Assembly (NCBI GenBank): GCA_013397115.1
Contig: VWZW01007132.1
Span: 214,599-278,598, forward strand
Source of the DNA: Edolisoma coerulescens
Taxonomy: Eukaryota; Chordata; Aves; Passeriformes; Campephagidae
Direction of reading: 5' to 3'
Length of the DNA: 64,000 bases
A model generated the notes under the pieces. That model was not told where the DNA came from, made no database searches, and was given only the letters and a program-made list of their open reading frames with translations. This document shows, piece after piece, positions 50,455 to 62,600 of this stretch. The translations under genes were made by a program, and so were the position numbers. Every line of letters starts with the position of its first letter. The stretch's first letter is position 1.

Positions 50455-50700
50455 ATGCAAGGAGAGTGGTGACTGACGTCAAAGTTTTAGTTAATTGCAC
50501 AAGATGATTTTTTAGATTAATAATTAACATCTCTCTTTATAACTAAATATCTGTAATTAATCAGCAAATCATAATGTGGAGACTAATTAACTTCAAACTC
50601 AAATCTTAACAGAAAATCCATATTAGTATCCAGCATCATTAATTACTCTAGTAATCAAAGTTATTCCCCATGGGATTTGACATAAAGCTTTGTAGGTTTA
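50455..50700. promoter_or_regulatory. Candidate CNE: CRE plus five TAAT palindromes
   Basis: A perfect CRE palindrome, TGACGTCA, lies at 50474-50481. At least five TTAATT/TAATTA-type homeodomain cores follow (near 50490, 50515-50526, 50553-50562, 50582-50590 and 50637-50645). AATCAAAG, a reverse TCF/LEF core, lies at 50653-50660. This is among the motif-densest 250 bp in the window. If an enhancer exists here, this is one of the best candidates. Confidence 0.42.
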
Positions 50701-51199
50701 TAAACTGAGCTATTATCAGAAAAAAAAAAAAATCGAAAGGAGCTTCAAATGGCATTATAGATAACTAAGCTATTAGATGGGAAATTTAAATAAGTTTTTA
50801 TTTTGTCTAGATTACATTATCAATAATCCACTCACTGAAGCTGGGAGAGTAACTAGAAGAGTGCAATTCCTTTCTTACCATGTATGTGGGTTTTTGTTGG
50901 TTTCTTTTTTTTTTTCCTTTTGGGGTTACAGCAGCGATTCCTGTCAGAGGATTCATTTGTCAGTGTCTTTTAAAAAAATGCTACACTTTCTGGTAGCATT
51001 TGCTGTGATGCTATCCATGCTAGTTATCTGTTTAAGAAATGGATTAACAGCTGTTTATGCCCTGGTATGATTCAAAGAAAGTACCAAAAAACCCCAAGAA
51101 GGATTGAGCCTTAAAATACAGAAATATCTTTAGCAGTTGATTAGTTAGTGTTCAGTGGAAAAAAAAAGGACAAAGTAGGGCTGTTATGCCAAAGAACCT

Positions 51200-51560
51200 T
51201 GGCCCAAACAAATCTTATTTTAATTAGCATGGTCATCACAACTAGGAAGATTTGGAATGTGTTCATGTTAATTTTTAATAAACAGGAAAGCCAATAGTAC
51301 CATTATAGCACACTGAAATCCCATAGCTGTTTTTCATTTAGAAAGTTAGGCATTAAAATTGTGTCTAAAAATCCACATTTCAATTATTTTATCACCTAGT
51401 CTTGCAAGTGCACACATATGATACTGTTCTTTTGTGTGGCAGCTGTAAAAATCGTAAGCAATTTTTACTGTCAAGAAAACTCTGAATAAATAGAGGCTGT
51501 TAACTTAGGCAGATATCTGAGGTTATTTGGTGGCAATCAAGAACTCACAGCACTTCAACT
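51200..51560. promoter_or_regulatory. Candidate CNE
   Basis: TAATTAG at 51221-51227 and CAATTATTTTATCACC from 51381 (HOX-like TTTTAT core) lie in complex, repeat-free sequence. Confidence 0.33.
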
Positions 51561-51564
51561 AATG

Positions 51565-53525
51565 GGTTATGATCAGAAACTGTTCCTAATAGCCAGCTAG
51601 ACGGATCTGAATATGAAGATTTCTATAATTTTGTTGTCAGCTTGTGATGTACTCTAGTGCTAATTATTTGGAACAATTATGTTTTCCTAATAACAAAAGA
51701 AGAAGCAGTGAATTAAGCAGGCTTACCTTCAGATCTTTAGATAACAGTTTAAATGCACTTGCCATTAAGAAATAACATTTCTTTTTCCTGTATGGAACCC
51801 TAATTATTGAATATGCTTGTCTTTTAAAATCTACTTCTACTTTTTTTAAGCGTGTTCAATGTGTCAGTTTACACTGATGACTTCAGTAACTAGTATTTTC
51901 TCAGTCTTAGTTTTATGCCTGTACCTCCCATAGACTGCTTACTTCATTTGGTTATTCAAAAACCATAATTAGTGCAGTAATTAACATGTGGATCCTTCAA
52001 AGGAAGACTGTTAGAATCATGGGACGTCTCTCATCATTCTTGCTGATGTATGGATGATAAAAAGACTTGGTTGAGGTGACAACAGGATTTGTATTACTGC
52101 ACATTATCCGAACTGCAGGGAAATTCAGACAGGACCGTGGTCCATGGAGTCTTTCCTTCTGAAAAAAGTAATTATCCACACTGTTTCTATAATGTAACTA
52201 GGTGTTATCCTGCATTTGCAGCTGTCAAATCATTTGTTTTAAAACCATTTTTTATACCTTGTGAATACTTGAGAGTTTGGGGGTTTGCATGTTGTCTTTT
52301 AAGCAATTACAGAAGTGGGGTGCAGCAAGTGCAGCAATAAAAACAATAATAATAGTAATTTATATCAGCATAACAGATTCCTTCTTGACAGTTGATTTCA
52401 GAGATGTTTATGGTAATGTTGATACCATCATAAGATTGCATGCATAAAGAATAGGCCAAATTTCATTTTATTTATTTACCCTGGAGAAAATATATTTGTT
52501 TGTTTAAGATTTCAGATAAGCTGAATCTGTTGTGTTTTCAAGCCATAGTAAATCAGTTTTTGATATGTGAGTCTCTGTATGGCTCACGTAAATATATTCC
52601 AGTGTTTCTCTGAGATGCTTATAGTCAATGTCTTCAGCTTCAATATACAATGCTTTAAATTAGTGCATTAAGGAAATTCACGTTCTTTCATTCAGCCTTT
52701 AACTTTCTGTAAGTAGTGGTCCTCTTTTTCACATTCAGTGACATATGCCATAAAAATTCAGTATTTTACCCTACAGGCAGCCCATGGGACTGGGATGAAA
52801 TGGCCTCTATACATAGGGTATGACTTTATTTGCTAAAGAGGTTATTTGAAAAAGCCCTTAGGGTACTGCTGCCCTTTTGTCCCTCAAACTAGTAGGGGGA
52901 AAAATATAAAAGGAACTACACAGTAATCCCTTGTAGACAGGTGACCTTAAGCTAATTCTATACTGTAAGGTTTGTTTCCATTTAAACTCAAAACAGACAA
53001 AGGAAAAAAGCAAAATACAGGTTTTAATCTGTTGCAGCAACATTGCCATTTTTTTTCTGTAAATGTCTATCAAATACAGACAACTTTTACTGAAAATTCA
53101 TAAAAATGAGTATCATTCTGTATAATTTAATTCAAAATTCTGTAGACAATATGCCCTATATTTTAGCAAAAATAGCATCTGAGGACTGATCAAAATAAAC
53201 CTACCTCTGTCCATTTCAAGTAACCTGCTCAGAATTTTATTTTCTTTACAATTGTTTAAATTCTGCAAGTACAGCCAAGCATAACTAAGCAAACCTTCTG
53301 ATTCCAGTCTTAACATTAAAAATCAGTCACGATCAGGATTCACTGGAATAATCAGCAATCACTTTGTCCTCTGAAGTTCTTTTTTTTCCTCTGTTCTTAG
53401 CATTGACCATCGATTGACATTAACAGTGCTATAGTCAAGCCAGATGTTATCACAGGGTCATGGTCCCACTGCACATGCAAGATTTGGTGGTGGTGTGTTT
53501 GGTGTTTTAACCTGTGTTCAGCCAC
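51565..53525. other. No gene seen
   Basis: AT-rich noncoding DNA. No repeat family or exon was recognised. Confidence 0.45.
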
Positions 53526-53529
53526 AATA

Positions 53530-53890
53530 ATTTCCCAATGAACGCCACAATATTATTTTTTATATCATGCAGTCAGCTGTTATGAGATCCGTACAATCCC
53601 AATGCAAAACTGCTTTCCACTAGGCAGGCTTCAAAACACCATTATAAATTATGAACAGCAGCTCTGAACCCACCTCAGGATAGCCTCTCATAAGTCACAG
53701 GTGTGACATCACGGAGCACTGTAATTAATGGGTGTTATGCCACTCCCTTGACTTATGAGTTTTTCAGAGGCTTTTAATTACTTTTGAGTTTAAGCCATTC
53801 TGGCAGAATTTTGAAGGAACTCCAGTGGCAGCCTCGTCTGAATGAAGCTGTTCTAGGGACATGTGGAAAATGAGCCACTCTGGTGGCTGA
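53530..53890. promoter_or_regulatory. Candidate CNE with T-box core and inverted repeat
   Basis: The perfect T-box core AGGTGTGA is at 53699-53706, next to GTGACATCAC-type CRE-like sequence. TGTAATTAATGG and CTTTTAATTAC give homeodomain cores. The block contains the inverted repeat listed separately at 53682-53772, with the T-box core just inside its left arm. Confidence 0.42.
53682..53772. repeat. 16-bp inverted repeat interrupted by an 8-nt bulge
   Basis: The left arm AGCCTCTCATAAGTCA (53682-53697) is matched by two segments on the right: TGACTTATG (53749-53757) and AGAGGCT (53766-53772), separated by AGTTTTTC. All 16 positions pair. CTCATAAGTCA/TGACTTATGAG also gives an uninterrupted 11-bp version (53687-53697 with 53749-53759). 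The 51-nt loop holds the T-box core and TAATTAATGG. Confidence 0.8.
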
Positions 53891-54099
53891 AGGAAAATGT
53901 TTCAGCCGTTCTTCACGCCTGGTAGTCTGCAGGGAGGTTAAAGGAAACAGCTTCTGTCGACTGCTGCAGGCACTTAGTTACTGTGTTCCCTTTCTGTGTT
54001 GGGGGAGGAGCTGTGAAAATTGTGGTCAAATCCACATGTTATATAAAATAAAAGAGAAAGCATCTGAAAAGCCAAGAATGTCGTGAAGGGTTATCATGA

Positions 54100-54500
54100 T
54101 GTCATCAGCCTGATTTTAGGTATAGAAAAGCCATTGTTTTGCATGTGAGTGCAGACTTCATGTAACTGGTAAAGAAGAAATATCATCATTTATCACCTAT
54201 CAAGAATAAATTATAAATGATCACCAGTTAATCAGCATTTAAAACATTACTTTAGTTTCAGTGCCAAAATCCAATATCAGAAGAACTTCACCCCTCATAG
54301 CACACACACCAGAATGCACATATCACTATATTAACTCGGGTGTAAAGCTTTGTTCTCTAAACAGCTGAAGCTTCATGTCATTGTTTATGTGCACAAAACA
54401 CACATATTTCTCCATATGTTGGCACCATATTGGTGTTATCACCATAGCATTCCCTCCTCTTCAGATGATCTTTTGTTATAACATTTGTTTTTGTGAGGCA
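54100..54500. promoter_or_regulatory. Candidate CNE
   Basis: ATCATTTAT (54185-54193) and ATAAATGAT (54213-54221) form a perfect 9-bp inverted repeat. CATTGTTTATG at 54379-54389 is an inverted copy of the SOX/FOX 10-mer seen at 4387-4396. Complex repeat-free sequence. Confidence 0.37.
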
Positions 54501-54669
54501 AATAAAATATAGTAAATGTAAACCAATTATTTAACCAAATTACTTTGATCGTGGGAAACTGACAATTAGTGTTACAGCTTCTCAGCAGTGAAATCCACAC
54601 AGTAGAGCAGACTGTGATATTCTGTACTGCAGTGTAAGTCGGTGTAGTGCATTTATTTTGTGTAGCAAG

Positions 54670-54870
54670 CTGTGAGAAAGGAGAAGTGCGGGAGACGAGC
54701 GGAGTCCGTCTTGATGAACTGTTGTTCTATATCTGTGCCGTGTGTTGTGCGTTGTTTAGTTTTTCTGGGTTTGCTTGTTAATATATTGGGACAGCTCTTC
54801 ACAGCAACCTTGATGACTTATGTCTACACTTAAAGCATATGCACGTGGGTACGAGATGATCGGCTAATTA
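54670..54870. other. Minor CpG-enriched patch with E-box
   Basis: Several CpGs cluster at about 54685-54712 and 54738-54755. CACGTG is at 54842-54847, with CGGCTAATTAATCAATG following at 54861. The patch is too small for a CpG island. Confidence 0.3.
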
Positions 54871-55059
54871 ATCAATGAGTTAGAGACTTGCCAAACTACC
54901 ATTTGTAATTTTGATTTCTAGTAAATACTGATGACAGACAGGTTAGTTTGGTTACCTATAACCACTATCCGTTTTAAGAGTCTTATCTTTTGCACATGAA
55001 TTGGAGGAGAAGTATTAAAGTTATATGCACTGGTATACCCACAGGATCTGGGTTTATTC

Positions 55060-55190
55060 TGAAACCTTGAATGCATCAGCCCTTCCATGAAATAGCTGTG
55101 AGTTAGGAGAGCATTCTGGGCATTGTCATGCAAATGAGGCCACCAAACATACCACTTTGCTTCAAAATTGCTCTGCAGTGACAAGTAGCT
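55060..55190. promoter_or_regulatory. Octamer-centred candidate element
   Basis: A perfect octamer, ATGCAAAT, lies at 55128-55135 in the context TCATGCAAATGAGG. POU factors bind this sequence. Context is otherwise uninformative. Confidence 0.27.
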
Positions 55191-56639
55191 TTTAAAACTG
55201 GAGCAGGGTTTTCTGAGCTAAGTGGGCAACCCTATCTATCCTCTGAGATCCACTTTCTAAAATAAGTACCCATATATGAAGTCCTAATTCCACATCTGAG
55301 TGCTCAGATTGGCACTTACTACGTATCCATACATCTTTGTCATGGTTTAACCAGGCCAATCTCATTCTAATGCAGATTAAGGTGGCCCTTTATCCTTGAG
55401 TATTGTCCTTCTCCCGCATTCATACAATAAAAAAACCCCAGAAGATGCATGTAGCATCTCTCAACCCAGAAGCTGAGGTCATCTGGTATTCAGCAACTCT
55501 TAAAGCCAAGGTCTCATGATACATCGCTTCAACCAGTACTAATTTTAATTAATGCTACAGCATCTTCTCAGCAGCCCTCAAGAATTTAGCCAGTAGGTCA
55601 CAAGGGAAAAACAAGTCCTCACCTGTCTCACAGTTCACAGAAAATACCTGTAATCAAAAGCTGTTTCAATCTAGTTTTGGGACAAACTTCAGAAATGATA
55701 AGAAAATGTGACATTCTTTTTTCTCTCTGTAACAAAATGAGCCCATCCCAAGTGCAGCTTTTGGCTATGCTCATGAAAAGGGGTGTGGAAAGAGCAAGAG
55801 TTAAACATAGTGACTCGGGACTAGGTAGCTTTTAACCAGCATCCTAATGCCCATTAGAAGCCAGACTGTATTTCAGAGCACTGGCATTAAAAGATAAAGA
55901 ATGAGCAGAATCCAGATTTTTATTTTTGCTTTAATCTAAAATTGTATTAATTGCATTGTGTGTGACATGGCGGGAATTTTAGACATGTCCTGACTGTGGA
56001 CACAACTTTACTCTTAATCTCTGACCAGGATTGTTCCGTGTGCTGTGCACTGGAGGTAACAAAGCCATAGATGCAAATCATAGGTCCATCATGATAATGA
56101 AAGTACTTGATCTGCTGGCCAAGTAAGGATTTATAGAAGGTGATGGAGACAGTGGGTACTGGATAGCTGCAATGCCGGAACAGTCAGGCTTCTCAAATCC
56201 CTTGTGTTAGTGACATTGTCAGTGTGGTGCTGCATGATGCCTCAGAAATGGCTAATGGTTTCTGTACATACAGGTTTAGGTATCTAATTCAAGGCATTCA
56301 TATTTGAAAATGTAGATCTTCAGGACTTCACAGCTTGTTAAACCTTTTCAGTAATGTATCTCTGTCCTCAGATATAGGAGCTTTCTTGGGATGGCTGGTT
56401 AAAGTTGTGGAGAGAGTTGCTTTCAAAGTTGGGTTTTCTGGTGTTTGCAGCACATTTGGATGGTACCTCAACTCTAGGAACCACACTACCCTCAAACCAT
56501 TCCAACATATAAGTCTTTAAATATTTTGGGTTCAAATACTTAATGTTGGTGTGAATGGATTCATAAAAAAAAAAGAAAAAAAGAATGTTGAGAAAGAGTT
56601 ATTGCAGTTGCGCTTCTTTTTTTTGTTGTTGTTGTGTGT

Positions 56640-57010
56640 TAACTACATTATGTCCCAACCTCTTTTTGAGCAGTTATTTAAGTAAAACTTGGTGTTACAT
56701 TTCCTTTTATTACGAAGGCTATTTATAAACAAATTGGAGCAGATCATGATGCAGCAAAGAACTTTTTATACTGCATAGATTGTGCAGCAAAATAGTGCTT
56801 TATCAGCATTACATGCCTCAGTGAGGAATGTTTTGCTGTTTTAAATCTCATCATTATGAGAAGAATTTATTATCTAGATACAAAGATTTTACTGGAAGCT
56901 ATTGAGCTAGGCTGTTGTCATCTAACTGAAAATGAAAACATGTTCATGATAATTAGACAAGGGGGATTAATGAAAAATCCACACTATATATACTGTTTAC
57001 ATACAACCTC
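56640..57010. promoter_or_regulatory. Candidate CNE
   Basis: A FOX core, TAAACA, is at 56726-56731. The 8-bp inverted pair CAGCAAAA (56785-56792) and TTTTGCTG (56831-56838) is present, as is ATAATTAG near 56949. GCAGCAAAATAG (56784-56795) is a 12-mer shared with the hairpin region at 206-217. Complex sequence. Confidence 0.35.
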
Positions 57011-57234
57011 AGAGATCTGCTTCATCAGTTAGATCATGGTCGCATTCATTTTTGCTTCCTTGCCATGGGACAATCCCAGAAATTATGGGCAATCCTTTGC
57101 CCGTCTGCACTTAAACTCCTTGTCTACAAACACGATGCAAAGTGAAGGTGGTTGAGGTTTCATAGAAATGAAGCACATGGTGTGACAGGCCCATCTGTGC
57201 CAGCTTTGTGAAACAAAAGTGCCCAATATGATCA

Positions 57235-57312
57235 TCCTTGCCTTTTGTTCCACACGACGCTGTTCAGGCGGCGGGTTTGTGAATGCTGCCGGTATAGTCT
57301 GCAAACCTCGAT
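57235..57312. other. Small CpG-enriched patch
   Basis: Several CpGs lie within about 75 bp (CACGACGC, GGCGGCGGG, GCCGG, CCTCG) in AT-rich surroundings. A chance minus-strand frame (57083-57304) crosses it. It is not long enough for a CpG island. Confidence 0.35.
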
Positions 57313-57469
57313 TTATCTGACTGCTTCCTCTCCTGTGCTGTCGGTTCTCACTTGCACTGCAAGCTTCCCTGCCCCCACGATTTCATCCCTTTACCCAGCC
57401 CTTTTCCCCAGACAAATCTGAGGTAGAACCTCCTAGCAATTTTCCAAGGTTCTGGGCTCAAAGACTAAA

Positions 57470-57770
57470 CTAATTTATTTTTGAATTGCAGATCAAACAT
57501 AAACTGCAAAGAAGCATTTAATCAGTTAGGAGAAGCAAGGGTATGGCTTGTTTAAGTCCCAGAATCCATAAACCTGTAATGATTTTATTATATTGGTGTC
57601 AGTTTTCATTATTTTCATAAATGGGTGTTCCCTGCTTAATGCATGATATTTGCATCTGATGAACCAACCAGTTTAAACATGGTTTGTTTTAATGCTTTGT
57701 GAATTTGCATTCAAATTCATCAGAAGTAATTCTATTTGAAATCACACAGGGCTAAACACAGTGGTTGTAA
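57470..57770. promoter_or_regulatory. Candidate CNE with two perfect octamers
   Basis: ATTTGCAT (reverse octamer) occurs at 57648-57655 and again, in the same orientation, at 57703-57710, exactly 55 bp apart. The second lies inside the palindrome TGAATTTG-CATT-CAAATTCA (57700-57719, 8-bp arms). GTTTAAAC (57671-57678) is a further 8-bp palindrome between them. The clustering is a good case for a POU-factor-bound enhancer, although activity is unproven. Confidence 0.42.
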
Positions 57771-57774
57771 ATCC

Positions 57775-59400
57775 ATTTGAATTGAGATGCCAGAATCAGC
57801 CCATTAATCTACAAATCTGCAATATAATTTTTATATGGTTGGTGGGCTTCTGTTCTGTTTTTTCCTGATGAGGCAGTGGGGATACCAAGTGCATGTGTGG
57901 GAGGGGAAGTGTTTGAGGAGGTTGTGATAAATTGACCTAGTGGGAGTATATCTTTGTTATGGAAACTGGCCTGTGAAAGGAACATATGAAAGGCCAGAGA
58001 CCATGGTTTGAGCATGTCTGTCACTGCCACTTGAGGTAGTTGCACGCGGAGAAAGCAAGTCTCTCAAACAAGCAGGTTCCCTAATATTTAGGATGATAGA
58101 GATTGGCATTAGCAGCTTCCATTTGGTTTTCAGAGTGCCAGAGTTCATCCAGAGCTTGAAGTAGTGCTATGGCCTGCACTTTGTATTTTAAGTCCTCTTG
58201 CTAAACACTCGTTGGATTTTTCTGCAGTCTGTTGTTAAAACGGGAATGAATAAATGCAGCAAGGTTCGCCTCCAACAGAAACAGGCTCTTTTTGGAAGGA
58301 GTCAAGGGCGCTGTACTATAGCAAACAGTGCTTCATTTCTTGAAAGATGCAGAAGAAATCTGTATTTCTTTTAGAGAAACTAGAGAATTGTTTTAATTTC
58401 TGTGTTCTTAAATAGACTGAATTGTCTGAAATTAAGATGTTTGTTTAAGCTAATAGTTACCAGTTTTGAAGATGAATATGTCATTGTCTGAGAGTGCAAA
58501 AGAATGTATGTATGAGAGGGATTACTCTCTAAGAAGAAAGGTTTATCAACAACATTTTCCATGCTACACACACTTCTTAAATGTAACAAAGAAGTTTTTG
58601 AGAAAACTATTTAAAGAAAGTAAATAATACATGTAAAAATACAAAAATGCATAGTTATCCATAGTGTACTTTAGCCTTTTAAAAGCAATGTATTCATTCA
58701 TTTATTTGAATAGGTGACAGTTCAAAATGGAATTCAGCTGATACTTTTGAAAATGTAATTATTTCTTGTAATTATTCATGTAATTATTTTGCTTAGTTAT
58801 AATCAGGCTGAATTCAGTCTGAGAGAGATGTATTTGGCTGAGGGCAAAAGTGATTTTTAGCTAAGTTTGTGTCTGCCTTCCTCTGGGAACTAGCAGTCCT
58901 GGTTTGGCCCTTGTGAAGCTGAAATTGAAGAATCTATGTCCCTCTTCTGAATGGCTTAGACTGGAGCTAACAGGGTGCAGCTTAGAAAAACATTTAAGCC
59001 CATGGTTAGCATTAGCTGTATGCTTAATTCCCGAAAGTCTAACTACAGGCCCCTTCTTCTGCACTTGCAAGAATTGCGATGAGTAGGAAGTCTGCCATCT
59101 GACATCTGTGAAATGAGCTGGTAGACTTGAGTCTTTTTCATAATGAACCCGTTTCCATCTCATAAAATTCTGTAATTGCAGATGGTATCAGTGGACACCT
59201 ATGACAATCTCAGCAGAGATTGCAGCCCGGCATTCCTCATTATAGGATACGTGGACACTGAACTCCTCTCTGCTCATGAACGTGGGGTTGAGTCATTGAC
59301 AGGGCATTATCAGGAAAATTGCAATGATGTGACTAGAGCTTCATGGTGGGTAAATGGAGTACTTCAACTCTTGGAGTTGACAATAGGCTCTCCTAAGAAA
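57775..59400. other. No gene seen
   Basis: Frames at 57809-58045 (-), 58861-59163 (-) and 59176-59403 (+) have no recognised domain, and no splice-bounded exon could be argued for. Confidence 0.45.
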
Positions 59401-59402
59401 TG

Positions 59403-59610
59403 ATAATGCAGTGATTAAGGCGTAAAACTGGGACTCAGCATACCTGGGAATTCTTGTGTGACTCTGGCAACACACTTCCTTGTTGTTTTTCACTTCTCTG
59501 CCTGAAAAGTTAGAATAATGCTTTTTTCATTTTTATGGTGTTATTTAGTGTGTTATCAATTGAGAGCAATTCAGGAAATACAGTTTTAGATAGATGCCAT
59601 TATATTTTAA
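59403..59610 (+). mobile_element. MIR-type CORE-SINE relic, near full length
   Basis: 'ATGCAGTGATTAAGGCG' and 'CTGGGACTCAGCATACCTGG' match the tRNA-derived head of amniote MIR/CORE-SINEs ('GCAGTGGTTAAGG...TGGGACTCAGGAGACCTGG'). 'TTGTGTGACTCTGGCAACAC' followed by 'ACTTC...TTCTCTGCCT' matches the core ('CTGTGTGACCTTGGGCAAGTCACTTC...CTCTGTGCCT'). 'AGAATAATGC...GGTGTTAT' and 'GATGCCATTAT' match the 3' part. Several indels and many substitutions indicate an old insertion. Confidence 0.65.
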
Positions 59611-59614
59611 GTCT

Positions 59615-62600
59615 GTTCTGTTCAATTTGCATTTGCATGTTCTTGTGCCTAGCACTAGTGGAAAGCAGGACAAATTTGTTTTTCTTCCTAATTCTACATT
59701 GAGGAAATCAGCTTTATGCAAAGAGACCTAAAAATCTTGCATAAAATTCACTCTATTGTGAAAGAGGCCCTAAAAAAAATAACATGTTAAAGAAGAAAAA
59801 CATTAATTTTGGACTTCTTTTAGCTTTTTCTTTTAGGCACTGATATAATTTTTTTTCTGTGTACATTTTCATATGTGCATTTTCTTTTTATAAAGAAAGT
59901 AATATCATTCAAATACCCCTAGAGTATTTTGATTTCAGTAGAAACACTTGAATAATGTTTTAAGGGTACTTGGAGACACAGAAAGAAATGGTGAACCTTG
60001 GTGGGTTTTGGAGCCCTGGAACATATCCCAAAAGTAATAGCTACAGAATCCATAAGCCCTACCTGAGACCTATAGCAGCTGTTTCAACCTGTGATGCCAT
60101 GGGCTGCTCCGAAGCTCTGTAATCTCACATATTTGAAATAACAAACCTCAACAAGTCCTGGCCATTTGTCTATTCCATGCCAGAAGTTAGGAAGTTGTGA
60201 GCTCACTAAACTACAGTAGCTGGAAAAAGAGTAAAAAGTATTTTTAAAAAAGGTAGCTGAAATAAGAACCTTTTAACAAAAGTGTCAGCATTCTGTTGAA
60301 TGCTGTTAGAAACTAGTGGTTTTGAAAATCAGATCTTCCAGATATCTAGCTCCAGGCCTCTGGCATTGGTTTTTTGTTTGGGCTTTTTTTGGTGGGGGTG
60401 TTATCGGGTCTCCATTTTGCCACATATCACGAGCTTTACTGCTTTCAAAGAAATGATCACGAATTCCTCTGAAATTTTGTCTACTGTAACAAAAAAAAGT
60501 GAACTAAATTCCAGCAATAGTAAAAGTGCTTGGGCTCCATTTATGCTACCACTAAGGATGCTGTACCAGGTCCTAGGTAACAGCAGAATGATGACATTCA
60601 TTGCAGCTACAGACAAGTGAACCATGGTGTTTTCAAATCACTTGGTATCATTTAGTTAACATGGTTTTAAGCATTACTTGGCTTCAGTGGGACACAGATA
60701 CGGATTATAAATCTTTGAACAAGTGCTATCAGAATTAAGATCTAAGTGGCATTTTAAAATATTTTAGAAAAATATGATCATTATTTAATTTTAAAATATT
60801 CCCTCTTTTCCTAGTCTAACTTGGGTCTCAGGAAGGAAAAAAATTAGAAGAGCTAATGAAATGACCTGACAGAGTGGCAGGGGTTGTTTACTGGTCCATA
60901 TTTGACTAGGATTCATGCTTCTTATGATTGGCAGTCATTGCTAGTTCTTTGGGTTTTAAGACTTAAGGCACCACAGTCTTGAATGAACTTTAGTTCACAA
61001 TGGAGATGTTTACAGAAGTTATCTAAGTAGTTTCTGCAGAATCCTATGCTTCTTTTCACTGAACTGTTCTGGAATAGCCATGGATTTGCGGTATAAATGG
61101 TGATGAGTTGGTTTAAGTCATACTCTTAATTACTGCACAGTCTATTTGTTCCATCTGGGAGATTCATTACCCTGGCACCTGAAAGCAGACAAGGTAGCTG
61201 AATTGACTTTCCATTTCTCACCATGTCTAACTGTCTTCCTGCAGTATGACGTGAACATTCTAGTCTTTCATCAAAATCAGATTATGCTTATCTAATAGGG
61301 GCAAAAATTTTCCTCCCTCTCCAGCATTTCCAGATTATGTAGCCAGAATATCTGCACTTAAACCTTGAATATTTCCATTCAAGTCAGAGTTCTAACAGTT
61401 CTTGTTTCACTATTGTGAATACTCTTTAGTCAAGATCTCTCTCCTAGAAAGGTCAAGACATAATTTAGTTGTATCTGTACCAGAACAATGTGCAGCAGAC
61501 ATGCCTTTGAATGTGCAATTAAAAATTGCGTTGGCCTGTTTTCTTTTCCTGTTTTACATTTCATAAACTCACATGTAATTTGATGAACACTGTCATTCTT
61601 AAAATTTCTTCAGCATTACAGTTCTCAAGGGACTCCTCTCTCATTGAATATCATTTTTGCATATTTACTTTCTCCACAAGTGCTAGTATGCAGTAGCACA
61701 ACTTCAGTCTTACATTGTTATTTTCTTATTTACTTATATTACATCCTGGTTTTCTTTGTATTGATGTTAACGCTTCCAATTTAGTATTAGCTCCATATGC
61801 CATCTAAAAGCTGTTGATTTCTACCTCTAGTTAACCAACAATTTAAGTTCAGCTCTTGAACACGTAACTTTGCAGCCAAGTGCAAGCAACTTGGTAAGGA
61901 GGTTCTGAGTCCTTTGGGAGAGCTGCAGTGCAACAGTTTACTTTGCATTTCCCATGCGGCCCAGGCACACAGACCACCTTGCAGTTCCTGCATCCGCAGT
62001 GCTCAGTGACACATCAGAAAGCACCAGCTTTGGTATCTTCTGTCTTGTTTTATCTACGTCCTGCCTAGTGCTTTCTAACACTGGAAGTGGAAGACAGTTC
62101 ATTTAAGTGCTACTCTATCAATAGGACTGAAAATATATTTCTGTCAGCAGAAGGGTCAATTACATGAACAGCTCTTCCTTTAAAGATGTTCTGGGAACAT
62201 GCTGCTTCCATCCTTCACCAGAGGTGAATCATGTAAAAAAGAGTTTGTCACGAACTCGACCCTTGAAAGTGGTATAAAAGAGTTACCCATCTCTCTAGCC
62301 TCTGTTTCCCTTCCAACCTCCCAGAACCAGCAAGTACCCCTGCTTCGTGCTTCCTGGGTAATCCCAGCATTACTGCTAGGCCTGCAACACTCTGAGGTGA
62401 AAAATCAGCGTGTTTTCTGACACTCATCATTTTGGGCATGGTAAACCTTGATGCTGTCATGTGCCTCGGGAGGAGTGAGGGGCTAGCAAAGGGGAAGGCA
62501 CACAAACTGTCCCACCTACAACCAGCCCTATTCCTTCCTCCTCAGATGTTGTCATTTCCCTTGCACTGGGACTGACTTTTGGGGTGGGAAATCTGATGTC

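Noticed and set aside
55338..55352. TGTCATGGTTTAACC, resembling the start of some avian ERV LTRs
   Set aside because: Sequence downstream does not continue as an LTR that I recognise. No terminal CA with duplication was found.
59176..59403. Possible exon after a CAG acceptor-like site, ending before a MIR relic
   Set aside because: The translation looks unstructured and I saw no matching donor or partner exon.
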